Below are positions 1 through 11,995 of a DNA stretch of 64,000 bases, piece by piece. The first letter of the stretch is position 1. Every line of letters begins with the position of its first letter. The notes beneath the pieces are model-generated. The model was not told the origin of the DNA. It ran no database searches and was given only the letters and a program-made list of their open reading frames with translations. The translations under genes and the position numbers were made by a program. The stretch is taken from positions 14,239,729-14,303,728 of the forward strand of contig CP136068.1 of the NCBI GenBank assembly GCA_032622095.1. Direction: 5' to 3'. This DNA is from Siphonodentalium dalli. Lineage: Eukaryota > Mollusca > Scaphopoda > Gadilida > Siphonodentaliidae.

Positions 1-299
1 ATTATGGTACAATCGTTCAGTTGGTGATACAAGCATGAAACTTGGTATGCATGATCAATATATATTACTAAAACAAATTGCTCGACAAACCAATCAAAAT
101 GGCCGCCGCATTGAACTTCTACCCAGTATATAAGATACACTAACCACTTTTCGGTTCTTTCTTTGTTACGATATATAAGTAAATCATCCCTTTAAAGTTT
201 GCGTTATCATAAGTATGCAAAAATATTATTATTTTTCGGAATTTATTGATTATTTTCATATTTTTACAGGTTTTTTTCTTCAAAATTCTTCAAAAAAAT

Positions 300-3200
300 A
301 GAGGATCACAAACATGGTCACGATGTGCTTATGACATTCTCAGACACAGTTAGTTCTGTACTATCCCAAGCTTATAAATATAATTAAGCGCTACAAATTG
401 TTGGAGCAGCAGAAATAATTCGTAAACATATGCTTGAACATCGTACCAAATTTGACAAAAAGGATGTATACAATGCTCTATACCACAAAGTCTTCGGCAA
501 TTTGTATGTATGATCGAGCATGGTGCTGACATCAAGTCACAGCTTACACATGGTGCAACAAAGTCTGATTTAGCAATCGCGCAGTTATTAGAAATAAACT
601 GGTTCTCATCTAGATATAAGGACAACGCCTTTTATCATCGCCACTGTCAAGACTGTGAAACACCATTCCCTATGTACACTGGCATCACTTTGTACGCAAA
701 ACACAAGGAAACGAAACCTGATTTTACATGTTCTATGAAAACTGACTGATCATGTCATGGACATCTAAAACCAGCTTGGAGATGTTGTTGGTAAACAGTA
801 TCAAACATATGGATTTGTGTGTCCACCTATATTGAGAAAAGGCTTGTTCACCACATCTGCTTTGGACAATATTGACCACAACCCGACATCAACTACCAGC
901 ACATCATCTTTCCACGGGACAACGCCTTTTATCATCGCCACTGTCAAGACTGTGAAACACCATTCCCTATGTACACTGGCATCACTTTGTACGCAAAACA
1001 CAAGGAAACGAAACCTGATTTTACATGTTCTATGAAAACTGACTGATCATGTCATGGACATCTAAAACCAGCTTGGAGATGTTGTTGTTAAACAGTATCA
1101 AACATATGGATTTGTGTGTCCACCTATATTGAGAAAAGGCTTGTTCACCACATCTGCTTTGGACAATATTGACCACAACCCGACATCAACTACCAGCACA
1201 TCATCTTTCCACGGGACAATATTTCAATGTTTCATCATCTGCATCCAGATAATCAAGGCGAGCAGCAACCTATTGACTTCAGTTCTTGAAAAACTGGAAA
1301 AACGAAACAAATCCCACATCTTCCAGATTCGTATACAAATGTTCCACCTGTCTATTTAAAAGATGTAAAGCCAAACCCACCAACTAACACCGGCTTTGAT
1401 CTACCTGGTTCAACTGTTTTTTCAAAAACATCTTCGGCTGGATTATGAGTGGTTAAAAAAGGTCTCGTCAACGGAAGTCATTGATGGTAATACATCAATA
1501 ACGTGGTGATCTCATGGTGCGACTCAAATGAGAGGTCATCAGTTTGATGTTGCAATAACCTCAATGTTACCTCTGTTGCGTGATCAGGCTCACTCATTAA
1601 CCACGAAAAAACATTGCATGCGCAAAATTAATGAATCGGTTCAACTTCTGAACTCAGAACGGACACCGGTCATTACTGCAGACCAGTCTCTGTATGCATT
1701 GGCTAAGCAGATACAGTGGCAGTGGCCAGACTTATATGGTGAGGACAAATATGTTGTTATGCTTGGAGGGTTACATCTGGAATTGGATGCTCTAAAATGT
1801 TTGGTTCAGTGCTTCTGGATAGCGACTGGACGAGTGCTCCTGTAGAAGCAGGTATAGCAAGCCCAGACACAGCAGATTCATTCATCAAAGCTTCACGTAT
1901 TACAAAAACCCGACAGGCACATCAGATAACACCATGTAGTCTGTACAAATTCATGAAATTTGCACACTCAGAATACTGCAGTCGGGATTTATCCAATGTT
2001 GATAGCACGCACTCAAATTTCAATGACTGGTGTAAAAGTAAATGTGCTGTTAATCCACAGTTCCAGTTCTGGAGTTTGGTGCTTGACATTGAATTGACAA
2101 TTTTACTGCTACCTATTCACCTCAGAGACATGATGACAATATAGAAGAAACACCCCAGCATAGCAAATGAATTTCACAGAGGGAACTTTCTTGTACACAA
2201 TACTGAAAGAAACTTCTCAAGTATGGCAATAGACCAGACCCATGAACAGCACACTGCAGTCGTGAAAGGGATGGAGGAGCAATTGGGATAACTGAGGATG
2301 AAGCACACTCAATAGATGGATGGTCGTTAGTTCAGAATTATGTTGCCTTATTTCTGATTATGATAATATTGCTTGTACAAAGGATATCACATAAGAAACC
2401 AAGCATCACGAGGAGACAATTGCATATAAAAAAAAAATTCAATAATGTGAATAACCTCACAGACGTGACACAAGAAATGGGAAATCCGTTTTCTGATGAC
2501 TCCACAGATAAAATACAGACATATTGCCATAAATATAAGAGAACTGACATCGTGTTTGACGTGTACAAGACAGGTAGCCGCATTCAGGAAACTAGGCCAA
2601 AGCGCGGCAAAGGAATCAGGAGAAGGGTATCAGAATCTAGCAAAACTCTAGCAGACTGGCATAGCTTTCTTCACGATGACAACAAAACAGAGCTACTAGT
2701 ATTTCACTTCCTTGCTGACAAGATCATGACTGTTAATACGGACAATGGCATTGTTGTTACCAAAGGTGAACATGTACAAAGTAACCATGAACTTGATTTG
2801 GATATTCTTGCACCATGTACAGATGAAGAGGCCGATACAGGGATATTTGTGGATGCAAAACACGCAGTTATCAACCAACACAACAGCATCATAATCCAAG
2901 CCACCGAAACGGATATAGTGATTGTAGCTGTAATTTTATACTCAAGTTTGAAAGCATTCGGTCACAGAAAGACATTCAGAGGAATTCCGATACATTAGAT
3001 TGTTTCATCAATAGGTACAACAAAATATTATGGAATTCTCTTTTTCCATGCATTAGTAGATGTGATGTGGTATCTGCATTTCGCGGGAAAGGAAAAAAGT
3101 CTGCATGGCAGGCATGGAATGTATTTCCAGAAGCTTTACCAATTTTCTCCAGACTTGGCAATTCTCGAGTGTCCATCACAGAACATGACATTTCAGTAAT

Positions 3201-3600
3201 CGAGAGATTCATTATAATAATGTACGACCGTTCAAATACATCCAATGACATTAATGAAGCCAGACTAGACTTTTTTTGCACGAAAACAGAGACCATACAA
3301 TGCTATTCCACCTACAAGGTCTACGCTTTTGCAGCATGTCAAGCGAGCCGCATACGAAGCAGGGCATATATGGGGACAATCATTGGCATTGTAAATCAGC
3401 TTACCCGAGTCCTGTAGATTGGGGATGGGCAGAAAATGGCAGTCACTGGGAACCATTTTGGACGGAGCTTCCACCATGCAATTGTCAAATGTAGCAGTCA
3501 GTTGACCAATTGCGGCTGCAAGAAGGCGTGTAGTGGGCGATGCACATGCTACCATATTGGGCATCCGTGCACCACTTTATGCAGTTGTTGCTGCCAAGTT
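300..3600 (+). pseudogene. Broken Academ-like transposase (XPG/PIN-like nuclease, C-terminal Cys cluster)
   Basis: One ancestral reading frame is recognisable in pieces separated by stops and frameshifts. In order they are: a segment with GHDVLMTFSDTVSSVL (~317-365); MIEHGADIKSQ (~510); CPPILRKGLFTTSALDNIDH (~817, and again at ~1114); PPVYLKDVKPNPPTNTGFDL (~1340); DQSLYALAKQIQWQWPDLYG (~1680) followed by MLGGLHLELDALK; then EAGIASPDTADSFIKASRIT (~1850). The catalytic-looking part lies at 2810-3130: EEADTGIFVDA, then ETDIVIVAV, then RCDVVSAFRGKGKKSAWQAW. This matches the acidic-residue spacing of XPG/PIN-type nucleases, although intact relatives have a Gly before the CD that is Arg here. At ~3420-3600 WGWAENGSHWEPFWTELPPC is followed, in another frame, by a cluster with CGCKKACSGRCTC and LCSCCC. 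The copy cannot encode a full protein. The family match is strong; the biochemical role is inferred. Confidence 0.75.
620..1213 (+). repeat. Exact 297-bp tandem duplication inside the transposase remnant
   Basis: 620-916 and 917-1213 are head-to-tail copies of 297 bp. I see a single difference between them (G versus T in a GTTGTTGGTAAAC context near 799/1096). The junctions share the 6-bp microhomology GGACAA. The length is 99 codons, so the reading phase is kept. It duplicates the stretch from TPFPMYTGITL to NIDHNPTSTTSTSSFHG. Confidence 0.95.
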
Positions 3601-4035
3601 TAAAAGACTCTAAGAACTGATAGTAGCTATCCCAGTACTAACATCATAAATAGTGTGAGGTTAAATTGTTTGAAATTGTTTTTTTTTTCATAATTTGAAA
3701 GTTAAGTGATATAAAAATGCAAACATTTTGAAACGAAACAGCTAATTTGTTACAATATATTGTTTTAACATACTCAGGTTGTTTTTTTAATTTCAATTCA
3801 ACCTTTATAAATGACATAAGATCTCTTGTTTGAGTGATACATCAATAAAATCGGTTAACTTTTCAAAATTCGAAAACTGACATAGCTGAAAATGGCGGCC
3901 ATCTTAAAAATGGCAGCCATCTTGGATTTTCGCGTGGTTTGTCGAACAATATTGTTTAGTGGCCCATACTGACCATTCGTACCAAATTTTATGCTTGTAT
4001 CACCAAGTGAACGATTTTACACTTAGCCGCCCTAC

Positions 4036-5000
4036 TAAAAGTTAAGACCAAAATTAAGACTATATTAAGTAAGACACTTGTCGTGAAACGCACTTACGAC
4101 TGAAGTTTGAACTTAAGACCATCTTACGTCCCAACTATGTCAGTTGCATTTATGAAACTGTGCCTAGCCATAATCAAGTATGACAAGGAGTATGATTGAT
4201 GGGCAGTCTCCAATAATAATTATTGGGCTATTACAGTCTATTACCTGGTTAGTTTGATATCGACTGCGATATGAGCCCGAGGTAACGACCGTAACGTCGT
4301 ATCGGTGTGAAGTATGGCACTGACGAGCAATAGCACTGTCAGAAATTGCAACGCATTCCAGATCATATATTATATACCCATGATTGCAATTATGGAATAT
4401 AACATATTTTGGTTTCACGAATGACCAACTCATAATTCCGTTAAAACAACTAATCCTTCAAATTATGACAACTATATAAGGCTTATCACTGAAGGTTTCT
4501 CATGCATATCACCATAATTCCCAACCACATCTTTTACCGGACTCGGCCTCCGGGTCGCAGTTCGACTTCTTTTCCTCTCAAAAAATTCAGGTTTCTATAA
4601 ATAAAACGACCATGTCCCACTGTATACCAAGAAATGCGGCACAGTATACGCGGAGTGCGAAATAAGGTTCTTATGAGTATTCCTAGGTCCGATATATTTT
4701 GGTCGATAACATACTGACCAAGTAGTATAATAATATTAACAATATATCACTATTAGCGAGTCAAAATCATATAATAATAGTTCGAATGTGACATTCCGGT
4801 AGTTTTTTCGGATTAGACTGGCAAGGTAGGGTCATCTTTTGTTTGTACATGTATATCGGTGATTGATATTTATATATTATGACAACGAATGGAATAACAG
4901 TAGGAATGATGTAATAAAATTATACATTTTATGGTATTTTATTTTATTCGGATATCAATATTTTGTATATACACCAAATAAACTATATAACAAGTGTGTG
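4036..5000. other. No gene seen; AT-rich intergenic DNA
   Basis: Beyond the transposon end I see no supported coding region. Direct or inverted words such as CTTAAGACCA recur at 4040-4140 but do not resolve into a defined element. The rest (4150-5000) is AT-rich without recognisable structure. Confidence 0.6.
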
Positions 5001-5001
5001 A

Positions 5002-5092
5002 GATGTGTGTGTGTGTGTGTGTGTGAGGGGGTGCGTTTGTGTGTGTGTGTGAGGCTCTATATGTGGGGTGAGATAGCCAGGGTGTGTGTGTG
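5002..5092 (+). repeat. (TG)n microsatellite, interrupted
   Basis: TG repeats run in three blocks interrupted by GAGGGGGTGCGT and GAGGCTCTATATGTGG. Reading frames through it encode only Cys/Val runs and are not genes. Confidence 0.95.
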
Positions 5093-5660
5093 TTTATCTG
5101 TCACGATTTTGGCGCGTTTAAAATTATCGCTCGCTTATGTCCGATTTCACACAAATTTTCACTAACCATGCTCTTAAATATTCGTTAATGGGCAACTAAA
5201 CCACAAACACTGTATACCATAAGTGTTTATTGGAGTGCCAGTCAACAATGTCGGATGGGGCACACTTAAGCATGTGGTCGAATCGTTGAATTATGCAATC
5301 TTATCAGCAACGAGATTATATACTGACTCTCCTTACCACATATGTTGATAGAGTTGGGATTCTGTTCTTGATCTAGCACGACAGCGCCTATATGTTGGGA
5401 TAGTTATGATTCTTTTCTCGATCTGGAAGGATCTAGCTCCACCTTTTGTAACAATCGTTTCCCGATTTATTTGTAAAGCACATCCATTATCAAGATTGTT
5501 CAATGTCGTACAGCGCACGGGTTGTGTTTCTGGGTCAACACACGCCCAATTGGATTTTCCAGTTAACCCATTGGATGTGGTGCTCTAAGTTGGTCATGGC
5601 ATTGGAATATAGTTATTTACCAGAATAAAAAAAAACAGCTCAATCAAAACAAAATTTTTT

Positions 5661-6150
5661 TTAAAGGCACGGGAGGCCTTGGTGGTGGGTATGCTGGTAA
5701 AATACTCACCTCCGTTGAAAACCGCCATAAACAGAAAGAATATTCAAATATAGACAGACTTTGTTCGTATAGCAATTAGACATATCGCATAAACATTATG
5801 TTATTGTCAGATGTTTACCCATTGTTATGTAAACAAGTGTACAAAAAAGTTACCTTTTCTGGCGTTTGTTTATATTATGATGATACACATTCTTCGTTAG
5901 TGTATTCCTGATATGGAAATAATAAAGAGCGTTTATATACTTTTTGTGTGATTATCCGATAGAATTGCGCTGTCCTCTGTAACGCAGTCAGGTTCTTGTT
6001 TAGATAATACATAGTAGATCTTGATGGTAGCATGCTATTTACGCGATGATTGTGGTATATACAAAACTATGTACATTGTAATAGTCTCTCTGTTTGTGTG
6101 GTTGGAACAAATATGAATATTTCGACAACGAAGGCCTCCCATGCTATTAA
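5661..6150 (+). mobile_element. TTAA-flanked MITE, family A, copy 1
   Basis: TTAA lies at both edges (5661-5664 and 6147-6150). The left end begins TTAAAGGCACGGGAGGCCTT and the right end carries the matching AAGGCCTCCCATGC before the terminal TTAA. The neighbouring array copies show the single empty TTAA in TTTTAATCTAAAGCC, which proves the insertion. There is no coding capacity. The TTAA target suggests mobilisation by a piggyBac- or Kolobok-type transposase; which one cannot be told here. Confidence 0.85.
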
Positions 6151-6302
6151 TCTAAAGCCATATGGCGGTTTGCATCTCAAAATACATGCTTCCCCTTTTA
6201 AGTTTTCCCGGTATCGAAATAGATCTATACATGCTTGAACTACATTTCTGTAGGCATTGCCTGTGCCTGCATGCCGCATTGAAGTAAACAAAATATACAA
6301 TT

Positions 6303-7731
6303 TTAACCGGGGGGGGGGGGGGGTCGGAAAAAATTACAGGATACAAGGACCGGGTGGTGGGTATCCCAGAGTCCGGAATGCAGATTTTTTCTGATGTCAT
6401 GCAATTTTTTTCCAAAATCATTTCTAAGACAAATTACAGCTTCAAAATGAATTGAATCATTGAAACAATCAGATTCATGTAGTAGTGCATGCTATAGCCT
6501 TATACAAGTGAGGGGGCTCTATATTTATTTATTTGTCCACAATTTCTCCCTTTAACAGTTGAAATCATGGGGTGGGTCCGGTTTTGGTCGAGGAAAACAA
6601 TTGCAATGAAAAAAATCCATTCTCATCTTTTCTCATAGTTTATCATGGCTTTTTTTTTAAAGTATTATAAATGGAGGATACCTGCGTGTTTTGAGTGAAT
6701 ATTGGAAGTATCTCATGAGTGGTCACAGTGATATACTGGAATCATCACGAGTGGCTAAAGGCCACCAGTGATGATTCCAGTATCTCACTGTGACCACGAA
6801 TGGGGTAATTCTGGTATTCACTCAAAACACGAAGGTTTTTTTTTTATTATATGCGCTATTTACTAAAATAGATTGAGGAATAAATTCAAAATCGAACCGA
6901 TTCCGATCACATCGGCAATACAATTTCTGCACAACAGATAACTCAGAATACACATGCTTCAAATGTGCGTAATATATCAGATACCTTTATTTCAAATATA
7001 CCAACTTACTTGCTTGTGTACTATTAGCAATGTGGCATTGCATTTTTGTCTCTTATTGACACAAAATCGTTATTTGAACAGTGATTGGAGCATTAAAAGG
7101 CTCCAGATCCAATCTCAGAGCATCTAATTTTCAAAATGTTCCGGGGAGGCCCCCTGACCACCTCCCGTACTCCCCCTCAAACTTCGTGAGATACTACTCG
7201 CCTTGACATTTTGTATGAGAGCTACTCGCCACTCGCCTAGAATGGTTTTAAGGGGAGCTCATCATTGCTCACCAGTGATTTCCCACATGGAGAGGACTGG
7301 AACTGTGTTTATTTAATCAAATTGATGGTGTTTATACTTTACACATGCACATATTTTAACCTATTGCTAATACGGGACACATCTATCCTGTTAAAGTGTG
7401 TAATTTGACATTTATAACCATAAATATTTGAGTTTTTAAAGGTTTTGTTGGCATATTTTTCAGGCATGTGCTTTGTTTGTTTATTTGTTGTGGGTGTACT
7501 TGATCAGCGTTCTCTCAGTTCCGGTGCAGACACAATGAGATACCCTTACCCTGCCAAAAACACATTATTTAGTAGAATTTACAAGGTTTTCATCAATAGT
7601 GGGGGTGGGTGTCCCAGACCTGGGTGGAAAAAACTTACGCTCCAGGTGTGGTGGGTCCCCAAAACTGAAAAACACAAAATTTCCACCTTGTATCCGTTAT
7701 TTTTTTTCTTTGACCCATCCCCCTGTTTTAA
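6303..7731. mobile_element. 1.43-kb TTAA-flanked element with imperfect ~45-bp TIRs
   Basis: TTAA lies at 6303-6306 and 7728-7731, and the other array copies have a single TTAA in AATTTTAACACGG at this point. The left end (15 Gs, GTCGGAAAAAATTAC, then GGATACAAGG) and the complement of the right end (AGGGGGATGGGTC, an A-rich stretch, then GGATACAAGG) form an imperfect terminal inverted repeat of about 45 bp. The interior has no transposase. It holds a 147-bp palindrome at 6685-6831. The frame at 7445-7852 crosses the right boundary and is not a gene. Confidence 0.82.
6685..6831. repeat. Near-perfect palindrome, ~73-bp arms
   Basis: The left arm from CGTGTTTTGAGTGAAT is mirrored by ATTCACTCAAAACACG at 6816-6831. 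The arms meet at about 6755-6762 (GGCTAAAGGCC). Only small mismatches are visible. It sits inside the 1.43-kb TTAA element. Confidence 0.92.
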
Positions 7732-8143
7732 CACGGTATTTGTTTACCAAAACAATAGCCATATGCACGGCATGGAAACGAAAAGAGCGTTCCGTGCTAG
7801 TCTATTCCTGATTGGTAATAAAAAAGCGTTTTTTTTCACTTTTGTGCGCTAAGTTGAAAACGGCTGCGAAATGGCGGTGATAATGAACATTATATTTTAA
7901 AGAGCATATGAAGCCAGCATAACATTAATTCGTGCTAGCCAATTTACCATTTTGAAGATTTAATAAAGTATGTATAGTTACAACTAATCGCCCGATTCTG
8001 GACATTCTTCGTAATAAGTGGGTTTCATAATACTCGGGTACACAGGCGCTGGTCAAATTTCCCAAAAAGGCAGTATTACAATATTATTTTCAATATGTGT
8101 TAAGGTATTGACCCCATGTTACATTTCCGAGTTCTAATTACAA

Positions 8144-8715
8144 CTAGAGGTGTGACTGTCCCAATGGGACTACGGATACCTGTTTTTAAAATACTAAGAT
8201 GTTTCACATGTCAGTAAACATTTAGTTAAAATAATAAAATAACAGTTCCCATTGCAGGTGTACAACCATAACCCTAATCTTAAACATATTGACCGAAAAA
8301 TGTAGGAATAAAAGCTTGGACAAAATTATGCATGTTGCGAAAAAAATTCTAAGTCGAAAAAGGGGAATAACTCCATACAAAAAATGTCGGACAGACGTCA
8401 TAATCGCAGGTGCACAGGTTCCCATGGTACTAAATATCAGCACCAAGATTAAAAAACATTGACCTAAAAATGTAGGAATAAAAGCTCGGACAAAAGTATA
8501 TATGTTGCGAAAAAGGGGGGATAACTCCATCAAAAAAAGTCCGACAAGTCTGTGCCAAGTTTCACGGAAATTGATCAAAAAACGACTGAGAAAAACTCCG
8601 GACAAATTTGTGTCCACGGACGGACGGACGACGGACGGACGACGGACGGACGGGCGGACGGACGAGCTGACTCCAGTATACCCCCATAACTTCGTTGCGG
8701 GGGGGGTATAATAGA
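8144..8715 (-). mobile_element. Non-autonomous Helitron (572 bp)
   Basis: Read on the minus strand, the element starts TCTATTATACCCCC (8715 downward) and ends in CTAG (8147-8144), followed by T of the target. Just inside the 3' end is the palindrome GTCCCATTGGGAC (8158-8170), then a 10-nt spacer, then CTAG: the classic Helitron 3' end. A second inverted repeat near 8678-8710 lies by the 5' end, followed by a GACG-rich stretch (8615-8663). The array copies give the empty site ATTACAATAAAGTTGCC. The 3' join falls at an A/T dinucleotide as expected; about four target bases appear lost or changed at the 5' join. It has no Rep/helicase and depends on another element. Confidence 0.82.
8615..8663 (+). 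repeat. (GACG)n / GGAC-rich simple repeat
   Basis: A GGAC/GACG-type tandem stretch inside the Helitron, comparable in position to the (CTGT)n stretch near the 5' end of the other Helitrons in this window. Confidence 0.9.
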
Positions 8716-9083
8716 GTTGCCTTGTCCGATTTGACACTATACAACCGTAATGGGTATGTCCTACATTGACCAGAAAATAATTAGATTGGTCCATGGGCTC
8801 ATTGGTGAAAGGTTGTCGTGCATGGCCAGATGTCGACTTTCGAAATAAGTTTAATACGCTTTGATTTGTTTCCAGCCTAGAACATATAGCAGTATGTTAT
8901 AATCTGTGTTACTTTCGGTTACCAAACAGTAAGTGTTATCATGCATGCAGCTAATCTATGTGGAGAGAGTGTCTTTCTCATATCCCAAATGAACTATATA
9001 AATATGTAATGTGGATTGCCAAGCTGCACATTTTGACTTATTTCAGCCAACATGACTATCTCAAATGGGTCACAAATTAAATT

Positions 9084-10538
9084 TTCACGAATCATGCTCT
9101 TAAATATTCATTAATGTGCAACTAAACCACAAACACTGTATACCATAAGTGTTTATTGGAGTGCCAGTCAACAATGTCGGATGGGGCACACTTAAGCATG
9201 TGGTCGAATCGTTGAATTATGCAATCTTATCAGCAACGAGATTATATATTGGCTCACGTTACCACATCTGTTGATAGAGTTGTGATTCTTTTCTCGATCT
9301 AGCAAGACAGCGCCTATATCTGTTGGAGAGTTAGATTCTTTTCTCGATCTGGAGAGATCTAGCTCCATCTCTTGTAACAATAGTTTCCCGTTTTATTTGT
9401 AAAGCACATCCATTGTCAAGAGTGTTCAATGTCGTACAGCGCACGGGTTGTGTTTCTTGGTCAACACACGCTCAACTGGATTTTCCAGTTAACCCGTTGG
9501 ATGTGGTGCTCTAAGTTGGTCAGAGCATTGGAATATAGTTATTTACCAGAATAAAAAAAACGTTATCTGGAGCATAGCTCAATCCAGAAAAAAATTAATT
9601 CCAATTTTTGTTTTAATCTAAAGCCATATGGCGGTTTGCACCTCAAAATACATGTTTCCCTTTTTAAGTTTTCCCGGTATCGAAATAGGTCTTTACATGC
9701 TTGAACTACATTTCTGTAGACATTGCCTGTGCCTGCATGTCGCATTGGAGTAAACAAAACACAATTTTAACACGGCATTTGGTTCCCAAACAACAGCCAT
9801 ATGCACGGCATGGAACAGAAAAGAGCGTTCCGTGTTAGTCTATTCCTGATTGGTAATAATAAAGAGCGTTTTGTTTCACTTTTGTGCGATAAGTTGAAAA
9901 CGACTGCGAAATGGCGGTGATAATGAACATGATTTTTTTCTGAGCATATAAAGCCAGCATAATATTAATTCGTGCTCGGCAATTTACCCTTTTGACGATT
10001 TAATAAAGTATGTATAGTTACAACTAATCGCCCGATTCCGGACATTCTTACTAATAAGTGGGTTTCATAATACCCGGGTACACAGGCGCTGGTGAAATTT
10101 CACAAAAAGGCAGTATTATGTGTTAAAGTATTGGTTCCATGTTACATTTCCGAGTTCTAATTACAATAAAGTTGCCTTGTCCGATTTGACACTATACAAC
10201 CGTCATGGGTATATCCTACATTGACCAGAAAATAATTAGATTGGGCATATGGACTCATTAGTGAGAGGTTGTCGTGCATGGCCAGATGTGGACTTTCGAA
10301 AGAGGTTTAACACGCTTTGATTTTGTTCAGCCTAGAATATATAACGGTATGTTATAATCTGTGTTATTTTCGGTTAGAAAACAATAAGTGTTATCGTGCA
10401 TGCAGCTAATCTATGTGTAGAGAGTGTCTTTCTCATATCCCAAAATGAACTATATAAATATGTAATGTGGATTGCCAAGCTGCACATTTTTACTTATTTC
10501 AGCCAACATGACTATTTCAAATGGGTCACTAATTACAT
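9084..10538. repeat. Array copy 2, uninterrupted
   Basis: This is an intact ~1455-bp unit. It supplies the empty sites for the three insertions in copy 1: TTTTAATCTAAAGCC near 9613, AATTTTAACACGG near 9764, and ATTACAATAAAGTTGCC near 10160. It contains two AAAGAGCGTT words at about 9820 and 9861. Confidence 0.9.
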
Positions 10539-11995
10539 TTTCACTAATCATGCTCTTAAATATTCATTAATGTGCAACTAAACCACAGACACTGTATACC
10601 ATAAGTGTTTATTGGAGTGCCAGTCAACAATGTCGGATGGGGCACACTTAAGCATGTGGTCGAATCGTTGAATTATGCAATCTTATCAGCAACGAGATTA
10701 TATATTGGCTCACGTTACCACATCTGTTGATAGAGTTGGGATTCTTTTCTCGATCTAGCAAGACAGCGCCTATATCTGTTGGAGAGTTAGATTCTTTTCT
10801 CGATCTGGAGAGATCTAGCTCCATCTATTGTAACAATAGTTTCCCGTTTTATTTGTAAAGCACACCCATTGTCAAGAGTGTTCAATGTCGTACAGCGCAC
10901 GGGTTGTGTTTCTTGGTCAACACACGCCCAACTGGATTTTCCAGTTAACCCATTGGATGTGGTGCTCTAAGTTGGTCATGGCATTGGAATATAGTTATTT
11001 ACCAGAATAAAAAAACGTTATCTGGAGCATAGCTCAATCCAGAAAAAAAATTAATTCCAATTTTTGTTTTAATCTAAAGCCATATGGCGGTTTGCACCTC
11101 AAAATACATGTTTCCCTTTTTAAGTTTTCCCGGTATCGAAATAGGTCTTTACATGCTTGAACTACATTTCTGTAGGCATTGCCTGTGCCTGCATGTCGCA
11201 TTGAAGTAAACAAAACACACTTTTAACCCGGCATTTGGTTCCCAAACAACAGCCATATGCACGGCATGGAACAGAAAAGAGCGTTCCGTGTTAGTCTATT
11301 CCTGATTGGTAATAATAAAGAGCGTTTTGTTTCACTTTTGTGCGATAAGTTGAAAACGACTGCGAAATGGCGGTGATAATGAACATGATTTTTTTCTGAG
11401 CATATAAAGCCAGCATAATATTAATTCGTGCTCGCCAATTTACCCTTTTGACGATTTAATAAAGTATGTATAGTTACAACTAATCGCCCGATTCCGGACA
11501 TTCTTACTAATAAGTGGGTTTCATAATACTCGGGTACACAGGCGCTGGTGAAATTTCACAAAAAGGCAGTATTATGTGTTAAAGTATTGGTCCCATGTTA
11601 CATTTCCGAGTTCTAATTACAATAAAGTTGCCTTGTCCGATTTGACACTATACAACCGTCATGGGTATGTCCTACATTGACCAGAAAATAATTAGATTGG
11701 GCATATGGACTCATTAGTGAGAGGCTGTCGTGCATGGCCAGATGTGGACTTTCGAAAGAAGTTTAACACGCTTTGATTTTGTTCAGCCTAGAATATATAA
11801 CGGTATGTTATAATCTGTGTTATTTTCGGTTAGAAAACAATAAGTGTTATCGTGCATGCAGCTAATCTATGTATAGAGAGTGTCTTTCTCATATCCCAAA
11901 TGAACTATATAAATATGTAATGTGGATTGCCAAGCTGCACATTTTTACTTATTTCAGCCAACATGAGTATCTCAAATGGGTCACTAATTACATTT
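10539..11995. repeat. Array copy 3, uninterrupted
   Basis: This ~1457-bp unit is almost identical to copy 2, with scattered single-base changes and small poly-A length differences. Confidence 0.9.

Larger units (their letters stand above)
1..4035 (+). mobile_element. Decayed Academ-like DNA transposon with terminal inverted repeats
   Basis: The two ends are inverted copies of each other. The left end (about 8-115) and the complement of the right end (about 3890-4020) share blocks such as ATCGTTCA, TTGGTGATACAAGCAT and TTCGACAAACCA/CTCGACAAACCA in the same order. Each also carries an ATGGCNGCC stretch further in. The right end continues into GGGCGGCTAAG (complement), so the true left tip probably lies just outside the window and no target duplication can be scored. 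Between the ends is one broken plus-strand reading frame of the large invertebrate transposase family with XPG/PIN-like nuclease motifs and a C-terminal cysteine cluster. Assignment to the Academ superfamily is from memory of its XPG-nuclease and Cys-rich architecture. The element character is secure; the superfamily name is less so. Confidence 0.72.
5150..9083. repeat. Array copy 1, interrupted by three transposons
   Basis: This is the most diverged copy. Its pieces are 5150-5660, 6151-6302, 7732-8143 and 8716-9083. Each break falls exactly at the edge of an inserted element, and the uninterrupted sequence is present in the next three copies. Confidence 0.9.

Noticed and set aside
4863-5165. 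100-codon plus-strand frame with Cys/Val runs
   Set aside because: It is a product of the (TG)n microsatellite.
7445-7852. 135-codon plus-strand frame
   Set aside because: It spans the right edge of the TTAA element into the array unit, and the uninterrupted array copies do not have it.
8222-8794. 190-codon minus-strand frame with Arg/Pro/Ser-rich stretch
   Set aside because: It crosses the Helitron boundary and owes its length to the GGAC-rich simple repeat.
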